A DNA stretch of 49,973 bases, taken from assembly GCA_947476895.1 (NCBI GenBank), contig CANJRX010000014.1, forward strand, positions 1-49,973, read 5' to 3'. This document shows positions 21,289 through 26,928 of the stretch, in pieces. Position 1 is the stretch's first letter. Each line of letters opens with the position of its first letter. The position numbers were made by a program, and so were the translations under genes. The stretch is from Fidelibacterota bacterium (GTDB lineage Bacteria > Pseudomonadota > Alphaproteobacteria > Rhodospirillales > Rhodospirillaceae). The notes under the pieces are model-generated. The model saw nothing but the letters and a program-made list of their open reading frames with translations, had not been told where the DNA came from and did no database searches.

Positions 21289-21315
21289 GGGCTGCTCGCA
21301 TTTTTTGAGCAGCCC
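21289..21315 (-). terminator. Stem-loop between CapA-like gene and TonB receptor
   Basis: GGGCTGCTC at 21289-21297 and GAGCAGCCC at 21307-21315 form a perfect 9-bp stem with a 9-nt loop, 11 bases beyond the CapA-like stop codon. No T-run follows on the minus strand, so RNA-end protection or partial termination is more likely than full termination. Confidence 0.5.
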
Positions 21316-21326
21316 TCCTGATTTCT

Positions 21327-22808
21327 CTACGGGATGGCGATGTAGCCAATCCCGCCTTTGATCGTGATGACCGTGCCGAACGGCTTGCTCATTTCCTGCA
21401 TGCGGGCAAGGATTCGGGCAGCCGAAACCGAGTCAGCCATTTCAGGAACGCCGAAGCGGCCTTCATTGCCGGCAATCTTGCGGCGCATGATGATCGGTGT
21501 GAGCTTCACTTCCACGGGCTTGCCGTTCCTAAACAGCGTACGTGCCACCACCGACTCGTACTGACCGACTTGGTCGTAGCCGCCGCGCTTGGCGAAGCCT
21601 TCGGACACGTAGGCGTCGTTGGTCAGTTCATAACGGTTGAAGAATTCCGTCGGCATGACGCGCACGAGATCGTTCTGCATCGAAAGGTTGCCGAGGCTGT
21701 AGAGGATCGGCTTACCCTTGTAGATTTCAATGCCGCGCAGCACGTGCGGGCCGGTGCCCGAATAGATGTCGGCGCCGGCATCGATCGCTTTTTTCGCGAA
21801 TTCGATGATGAAGTCGGCCGGCGTATACATGTCGCCGAGTTCCGGTTTCGGTGTCGGCCAACGTTCGCCGTGTTCGTGGTTGTGCAAGCTGACCAGCACG
21901 TAAGGCGCGCGAGACTTGCCGTCTTTAATGCTGCGTTCGTATTCTTGCATGTCATGCTGGAATACGCGGCGCACGGCGCCCGGCGTGCCACCCAGCTCAT
22001 AGGTGCGGCCGCCAACGCTCACGTGTTTCGCCGGATCGCGTACCGGCGCGCCGCGCGAACCCCACCAACCCACAGCACCGGTGCCCTGCTCGAAGTTTCC
22101 GGTCATGCCGGGCTTGCCGGAGAGCGACTTCAAGACATCAAAGGTCGCCTGGTCGACGTAATAGGTGGTCGTAAAACGAAGCGGATTTTGGCCAACGCGC
22201 CCAATCAAATCGCCGCGCGGGTCGCCCGCAACAGAGTCTTCGTTGAACGACGATGCGCCGTCGATCAAAGCGATGCGGCCACCGCGCGTATCAAGATAAA
22301 CCGGCGCGCGCGCATCACGCAGCGTGCGGCCGATACCGGCGCAAGCGATGTTGTGACCTTCGGAAATAATCTTCTCGCATTCTTCGAGGGTATCGAGCGC
22401 GCCCTGCGGGCCGTAATCGTACACGTGGTTGTTGGCCTGGCCGAACAGGTTGATGCCCATGCCGACGAGATCTCTGAAGTGAGCGGGCGTCGTCGCCATG
22501 TAGGTGTCACCGCTCAAAGCGGCCGGCGAGGTGGTCTTCTTGGGCGTCACCATTTCGAAGTTGGAGAACGTGGCGTGGCCTTCTTTCAGAACTTTCACGA
22601 GAGCCTGGAAGCGCGGATTGTCATCTTCGAGCGCGGTGCGCGTGCTGATGATGCTGTCGCCAGCCGTCACCAGGGAAAACTCCCCGAGCGGTGTGGGAAG
22701 GCTCGCGGGTTCCGGAGCTGCCGCGGCCAAAGCGACAGTCGCTGTGGAAAGCAGCATCGCGGCCGTCAACAGCGCGACAACCGGCTTAGACTTCGAAGTG
22801 AACTGCAT
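21327..22808 (-). CDS. CapA-family metallophosphatase-like exported protein
   Basis: 493 residues from the ATG at 22808, with AGGGGAGGCTCT upstream, and a signal peptide ending near ATVALAA. It carries the CapA/PgsA-type pattern: AGDSIISTR near the start, ATFSNFEMVTP, ANNHVYDYGPQGALDTLEE, VSLHNHEHGERW and a GTGPHVLRGIEIYKGKPILYSLGNL block. In CapA proteins this fold is a calcineurin-like phosphoesterase associated with poly-gamma-glutamate capsule. Here the usual GHHPH is GTGPH, and no capB/capC genes are near, so capsule synthesis is doubtful. It heads the operon containing a TonB receptor and DUF3604 proteins, and is preceded by a structured leader shared with another receptor gene. Confidence 0.85.
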   Translation of the reverse strand: MQFTSKSKPVVALLTAAMLLSTATVALAAAAPEPASLPTPLGEFSLVTAGDSIISTRTALEDDNPRFQALVKVLKEGHATFSNFEMVTPKKTTSPAALSGDTYMATTPAHFRDLVGMGINLFGQANNHVYDYGPQGALDTLEECEKIISEGHNIACAGIGRTLRDARAPVYLDTRGGRIALIDGASSFNEDSVAGDPRGDLIGRVGQNPLRFTTTYYVDQATFDVLKSLSGKPGMTGNFEQGTGAVGWWGSRGAPVRDPAKHVSVGGRTYELGGTPGAVRRVFQHDMQEYERSIKDGKSRAPYVLVSLHNHEHGERWPTPKPELGDMYTPADFIIEFAKKAIDAGADIYSGTGPHVLRGIEIYKGKPILYSLGNLSMQNDLVRVMPTEFFNRYELTNDAYVSEGFAKRGGYDQVGQYESVVARTLFRNGKPVEVKLTPIIMRRKIAGNEGRFGVPEMADSVSAARILARMQEMSKPFGTVITIKGGIGYIAIP

Positions 22809-22846
22809 AGAGCCTCCCCTAATATTTAAAATAGACTTTGATCCCA

Positions 22847-23018
22847 CACGGCATGGAAGATGAGTGCTTCCCGCCGTCTCTATTCAAGACAACGCGCAGA
22901 AAAATTCTCCACTCGATGAGTTGGTAGCCCTCCCCGTAGCGTTGTCGCGAAGCGGATTTTGTTCGCCCTATCCAAGACAACCTGTTGAGTTGTCTTGCCT
23001 CGTGATAGACACCGCTCC
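22847..23018 (-). promoter_or_regulatory. Candidate structured leader RNA A, upstream of the CapA-headed operon
   Basis: About 170 bases homologous to 26553-26720. In minus-strand RNA order: an outer stem (GATAG 23004-23008 with CTATC 22968-22972) encloses an 8-bp hairpin (GTTGTCTT 22989-22996 with AAGACAAC 22974-22981, 7-nt loop) and an unpaired ACGAGGC bulge. A CGC/GCG mini-hairpin follows, then the hairpin GTCTT/GAGAC (22876-22890), then GGAAG/CTTCC (22855-22871). It ends about 40 bases before the start codon. No known riboswitch class was recognised. Confidence 0.55.
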
Positions 23019-23069
23019 CTTAACTTCGGTGCGGAAGCTTGCTCCACACCGCATATCTTAGATAACGGA

Positions 23070-23090
23070 TGTTACACTACAAGTGTCACA
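23070..23090. promoter_or_regulatory. Operator-like 21-bp near-palindrome
   Basis: TGTTACACT-ACA-AGTGTCACA: two 9-base arms with one mismatch and a 3-base spacer, about 50 bases upstream of leader RNA A. This is the geometry expected for a dimeric repressor or activator. A related CACACTACACT element occurs at 23108-23118 and again upstream of the second receptor at 26788-26798. Confidence 0.45.
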
Positions 23091-23192
23091 CCTAGACATC
23101 AAGCTGCCACACTACACTAACCTTAAACTTGTGGGCAAGGCGTTAGCCCCCCGCAGCAGACCAATAAGTAAGCGCGCGTGGCAAAAAGATCA

Positions 23193-23230
23193 CTGCATAG
23201 AAACCTGCATGAAAACTGCATTTCTTGCAT
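23193..23230. repeat. Phased CTGCAT repeat array
   Basis: CTGCAT at 23193-23198, 23205-23210 and 23216-23221, and TTGCAT at 23225-23230, give start-to-start spacings of 12, 11 and 9 bases. They therefore lie roughly on one face of the helix. This is typical of cooperative transcription factor binding. It is immediately adjacent to the TTTGACCGGACT element. Confidence 0.5.
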
Positions 23231-23310
23231 TTGACCGGACTAAGGTTTGGATCAGAACGACTGCAGCGCACCCAAACTAGAGGCTCCGCCGCAGTGCAGC
23301 AAAGGGCAAA

Positions 23311-23349
23311 AAAAGGCCGGCCATCGCATGAACGATGACCGGCTTTTTT
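23311..23349 (-). terminator. Intrinsic terminator of the TonB receptor gene at 23393-26512
   Basis: On the minus strand an 11-bp stem (GCCGGTCATCG/CGATGGCCGGC, one G-U pair) with a 6-nt loop is followed by CTTTTTTT. It lies about 50 bases after the receptor stop codon. Confidence 0.85.
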
Positions 23350-23392
23350 AGCTGCTGCGACCAGGCCGAAACCTGGCCGCAGGGTATCTAGA

Positions 23393-26300
23393 CTACATCT
23401 TGAAGCGAATGCCCGTGCGGAACACGCGACCGAACACGTCGTACAGGCTCGAGTTAACCGAGTGCGAGCTGTGCGGCGTTCCGGTTTGGATCGGGATCAC
23501 AACCGGATCGGAGTTGGCAATGTTCTTCACGTTGAAGAACGCTTCGCCTTCGGCACTTTCACCAATCGCAAACTTATAGGAGGTGTTCAAGTCGAAGTAG
23601 AAGCGGCCAGGAACGTGGTTAGCCGTACCACCGAGCGTGCCACCCAAGATCGTGCTGAGGGTGCGGTTGTCCGCCGTCGAAATCGGGCAGGTACCGGGCG
23701 CGCAGACGATATAGCTGTTGTTAAGAGTGCCCGAGGACACACCGCGCGCCGTGAAGCCGACTTTGAACGGATCCAGATTGTAAGACGCATTCAAAGTCAT
23801 GCGCCAATCGGGCTGACCCCCACCACCGGAATCGCCGTTTTGGCCAGCAACATCAACCGGTTTGTTGATGGTGTTGTTCTGATAGCTCTTCAGGTACAGC
23901 GTGGCGTTACCCGTGAAGCTCAACGTACCGGCCCAATCCGAGACCAGTTCATCGAGGCCCAAACGATAGGTGGCATCGAGGTCGATACCGCGGTCAAGGG
24001 TCTTCGAGATGTTGTAACCGCTTGTCGTTACGCCGATCACAAAGTTGCTCGATCCCGGGCCCGCGAAGGGGTTTTGGAAATCGATCGCGCTGCAATACGC
24101 GGTTTTACCATCATAGCAATACTGCATGATGTTCGTGCTGCTGACGTTGCCGATGGCGTCTTTAATCTTGATGTTCCAGTAATCGACCGAGAAGGTCAGG
24201 CCCGGAACAAAGCTGGGTTGCACCACCACGCCGATACCGGTCGTGTCGCCCTTTTCAGGCTTCAAAGCCGAGTTACCCGTGGCGTTACCGTTGATCTGGT
24301 GAGTCGTGCCGCTGAACGGATCGAAGTTGTTACCACGGCTGAAGGTGCCGGGCAGATACAGTTCCGAAAGGTTCGGCGCACGAATGTCACGCGAACGCGT
24401 CACGCGGAATTTCACGTCCGGGATCGGGGTGTAGGTCGTGCCCGCTTTCCAGGTCGTGACATAGCCCGAGGTCGAGTAGTCGGTCGCGCGTGCGGCCAAG
24501 CTCAGATCCCAGTTGTCAGCCCAGCTTTCGCCTTTGGCCAACGGCACGATGAATTCCAACGCGGCTTCAGACACGTTGTACTTACCAGACGTCGGCTTGT
24601 AGTTGCCCGAGAACACGTTGTTGAACTTGTCGTCGTTTTCGTTACGACCACCGACCTTTTCGGTACGGTGTTCGACGCTCAAAGCCGTGGAGACTGGACC
24701 AGCCCAGAGCGAGAACGGCTCGCCGGTGAGTGAGCCCGAGAACACGTTCTGGGTCAGTTTCTGGTACATGTGGCCAGGCGTGGTCACGTAGTCGATGGCA
24801 GCAGCGCTGTTTACGCCGATACCGACGACGTTGAAGGGTACGCAACCGTCGTTGGCGTTCGTAAGCGTCGAACGGCAAACGATGCGGCCGGTGTTCGGAT
24901 CGCGGACCGCATCAACGGCCTGGGCCCACTTGAGTTCGTCGGTGATGGCGCCGCCCGTGGTGATCGAGTTACGGCTGTAGCCGTTCTGGAAGTACAGATC
25001 CCAACCCCACGACTTGTCGAAGGCATCGAAATTGCCGGTGGCGCCGAGGACGTTACGGTTGACGAAGTGTTCGTTCTCGGTGGTGACGGCACCCAAATCC
25101 GCGGTCCAGGCGCCGAATTGCAGGACGGTGGTGCTGGCCGGGATCTTGGCGCGCACTTCGGCCGGGATGAAGGGGTTATCCGCACGCAAGCCGAGGTTGA
25201 TGACGTTGCTCGATCCAGTACGGCCGGTGGTGGCGTTGTAGGTGCCGTCGCCGACCTGATTGCTAACCGCCGAGATCGGGAACGGGAACGGGACGCCCTG
25301 AGCGAGACCGCTCGGCGCACCGCCGTTAACGTACGGCTGCAAGGCGTTGGTGATATAGGTGGCGGAGTTAGCCGACGCGCCGCCCTGACGCAGGCGGGGC
25401 AGACCATAACCAAGTGTAAAGGCATGGTTCCACGAAGCCTGAGCGTAAACGTTCACGTTGTCGCTGACATCGTAAGCGACGCGCAAGAAAGCCGACTGGC
25501 GCGATTCTTTGTTGTCGAGTGAGACATAAATCGGCGCCGTATTTTGCTGGGCCCAATCGCCGCCGATCATTTCCGGAGCGGAATAGACCGAGCCGTAGTT
25601 GAACTGGTACGGAACGCCGCCCGGACCGAAGGCTGTGCCTTTCAACGTACCGGAGGTGATGAGACCGCCGGCTGCCGTGTTGGCCATGCCAACGTGGTTG
25701 GAAGAGATGTAGAACGGCTGACAGGTGCCGGCCGTGCAAGTCGAGAGATAGGCGGGGTTGGTGATGGTGCGTGCGCCAGTTTGATCCCAGGCGCGGCCGT
25801 TGGAGCCGTTCAAGATACCCGTCTTTCTGACCTGCTCACCGCTGATCAGCACGTGGCCACGACCGCCACCAAAGCCGAAGCCGGCTGCGAGGCCGACCTT
25901 GTAGTTTTTGTCGTCGCCGTAAGACGTGATACCGCCGGATACTTCGCCCTTCACGCCGGTATAGGTCTTATCGAGAATGAAGTTCGCAACACCGGCCACG
26001 GCGTCCGAGCCGTACACGGCCGACACACCGCCGGTCACGATATCGACTCGGGCGACGAGCATCTGCGGGAAGGTGTTGATGTCGACGGCGCCGACCGAGT
26101 TGCTGCCGACGGTGCGGTGACCATCGAGGAGCATCAGCGAGCGCGTGGCACCGATACCGCGCAGGTTCAACACGTTCAAGCCGGCGTTGCCGCTGCTGAT
26201 GCCGGTTTGACCGTTGGTCGGAGTAGCGCTGCCGGAGAAGATCGGCATGTCTTTCATGGCTTCAGCGAGGTTCGACGTGGCCGAATTTTCGATGGCTTCG

Positions 26301-26512
26301 ACGTTCATGACGGTCAACGGGGTCGGCGCTTCATAGCCTTCACGGGCGATGCGCGAACCGGTGACCACGATTTCTTCAACTGCGCCGGCAGCTTGCTCGG
26401 CGGCGAACGCGACATGTCCGCTCAGCAGCGAAGTGGCAACGGCGAGCGAGCTAACGGTCGTCAGCGCACGAGCGCGAACGGAAGACTTAGAATGCAAAGA
26501 GCCGAACAACAT
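23393..26512 (-). CDS. TonB-dependent outer membrane receptor (leader-RNA controlled)
   Basis: 1039 residues from the ATG at 26512 (MLFGSLHSKSSVRAR), preceded by AGGGGGTATCATT. A signal peptide ends at about AFAAEQ, followed by the TonB-box-like EEIVVTGSRIAREGYEAP. The plug has LNLRGIGATRSLMLLDGHR, VDIVTGGVSAVYGSDAVAG and VANFILDKTYTG, and the barrel ends VFRTGIRFKM. It is the same subfamily as the receptors at 18239-21202 and 46322-49201, and closest in its plug to the latter (both have GYEAPTPLTV). It is a single cistron, with its own leader RNA upstream and a strong terminator downstream. Its neighbours suggest an organic acid or related compound as substrate, but this is inference. Confidence 0.93.
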   Translation of the reverse strand: MLFGSLHSKSSVRARALTTVSSLAVATSLLSGHVAFAAEQAAGAVEEIVVTGSRIAREGYEAPTPLTVMNVEAIENSATSNLAEAMKDMPIFSGSATPTNGQTGISSGNAGLNVLNLRGIGATRSLMLLDGHRTVGSNSVGAVDINTFPQMLVARVDIVTGGVSAVYGSDAVAGVANFILDKTYTGVKGEVSGGITSYGDDKNYKVGLAAGFGFGGGRGHVLISGEQVRKTGILNGSNGRAWDQTGARTITNPAYLSTCTAGTCQPFYISSNHVGMANTAAGGLITSGTLKGTAFGPGGVPYQFNYGSVYSAPEMIGGDWAQQNTAPIYVSLDNKESRQSAFLRVAYDVSDNVNVYAQASWNHAFTLGYGLPRLRQGGASANSATYITNALQPYVNGGAPSGLAQGVPFPFPISAVSNQVGDGTYNATTGRTGSSNVINLGLRADNPFIPAEVRAKIPASTTVLQFGAWTADLGAVTTENEHFVNRNVLGATGNFDAFDKSWGWDLYFQNGYSRNSITTGGAITDELKWAQAVDAVRDPNTGRIVCRSTLTNANDGCVPFNVVGIGVNSAAAIDYVTTPGHMYQKLTQNVFSGSLTGEPFSLWAGPVSTALSVEHRTEKVGGRNENDDKFNNVFSGNYKPTSGKYNVSEAALEFIVPLAKGESWADNWDLSLAARATDYSTSGYVTTWKAGTTYTPIPDVKFRVTRSRDIRAPNLSELYLPGTFSRGNNFDPFSGTTHQINGNATGNSALKPEKGDTTGIGVVVQPSFVPGLTFSVDYWNIKIKDAIGNVSSTNIMQYCYDGKTAYCSAIDFQNPFAGPGSSNFVIGVTTSGYNISKTLDRGIDLDATYRLGLDELVSDWAGTLSFTGNATLYLKSYQNNTINKPVDVAGQNGDSGGGGQPDWRMTLNASYNLDPFKVGFTARGVSSGTLNNSYIVCAPGTCPISTADNRTLSTILGGTLGGTANHVPGRFYFDLNTSYKFAIGESAEGEAFFNVKNIANSDPVVIPIQTGTPHSSHSVNSSLYDVFGRVFRTGIRFKM

Positions 26513-26552
26513 AATGATACCCCCTAAAAGGATGAAATAGATCAAAGTCCCT

Positions 26553-26720
26553 TCGGCATGGAAGATAAGCGCTCCAGGCCGTCTCTTTCCGAGACAACGC
26601 GCGGGTCACCGCATTTAAGCGATTGAAGAACCCCCCTGTTATCTCGACGCGAAAGCGTGGCTTCCGCGCTGTCTATCCAGAACAACCCGCGGGTCGCTCT
26701 GCCTCGTGATAGACATCGAA
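26553..26720 (-). promoter_or_regulatory. Candidate structured leader RNA B, upstream of TonB receptor
   Basis: Homologue of leader A. The outer stem is a perfect 8 bp (TGTCTATC 26670-26677, GATAGACA 26708-26715). The inner stem (AGAACAACCC 26679-26688, GGGTCGCTCT 26691-26700) pairs completely only in minus-strand RNA, through two G-U pairs. The ACGAGGC bulge is kept. The GTCTC/GAGAC hairpin (26581-26595) is perfect, and GGAAG/CTCC (26560-26575) is again G-U paired only on the minus strand. The leader ends about 40 bases from the receptor start codon. Confidence 0.55.
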
Positions 26721-26859
26721 TTCTCTATCCAGCTTTTATCCGGCGAAGAAAAACGTTTCCCCGCCTCCTTCTTTTCGAAATCGCGCTCACACTACACTGG
26801 CGAGAAAGTTAGAAGCAAGGTGGGGAGACCCCCTCACTTCCCCGAATAATCCCGCGCGT

Positions 26860-26899
26860 TGCAAAAAGAACACAGCGCGGAAGTGAAACTTCCGCGCTG
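26860..26899 (-). terminator. Intrinsic terminator of the heme-c/propeller gene
   Basis: CAGCGCGGAAG at 26873-26883 and CTTCCGCGCTG at 26889-26899 form a perfect 11-bp stem with a 5-nt loop. On the minus strand TGTTCTTTTTGC follows. It lies 29 bases beyond the stop codon at 26929. Confidence 0.85.
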
Positions 26900-26928
26900 C
26901 ATCATTGTAACAGTAAAGTGTGTGTGAA

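Larger units (their letters stand above)
22809..23392. other. Long intergenic region between TonB receptor and CapA operon
   Basis: I see no gene in these 584 bases. On the minus strand they hold, in order: the receptor terminator (about 23311-23349), a TTTGACCGGACTAAGG element (23230-23245), four phased TGCAT repeats (23193-23230), a CACACTACACT element (23108-23118), a near-palindrome (23070-23090) and leader RNA A (22847-23018). The order suggests an upstream control region, promoter and long untranslated leader for the operon beginning at 22808. Confidence 0.6.
26513..26928. other. Intergenic region upstream of the second TonB receptor
   Basis: I see no gene in these 416 bases. They contain leader RNA B (26553-26720), a CACACTACACT element (26788-26798) about 70 bases further upstream that probably marks the promoter or operator, and the terminator of the heme/propeller gene (26860-26899). 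Confidence 0.6.

Noticed and set aside
21570-22829. A 419-codon plus-strand open frame opposite the CapA-like gene
   Set aside because: It is a shadow of the CapA-family protein, with no ribosome site, signal peptide or family motif.
22998-23008. Resemblance of the ACGAGGC bulge to the guanidine-III (ykkC-III) riboswitch
   Set aside because: Only six or seven bases match; the pseudoknot architecture and the downstream GGACAAGACGG-type segment are not reproduced, and the genes are not guanidine-related.
23462-24733. A 423-codon open frame on the plus strand inside the second TonB receptor
   Set aside because: It is antisense to a clearly homologous receptor. Its residue composition is rich in Arg/Val/Ala/Asp as expected from the reverse frame of high-GC coding DNA, and it has no recognisable family.
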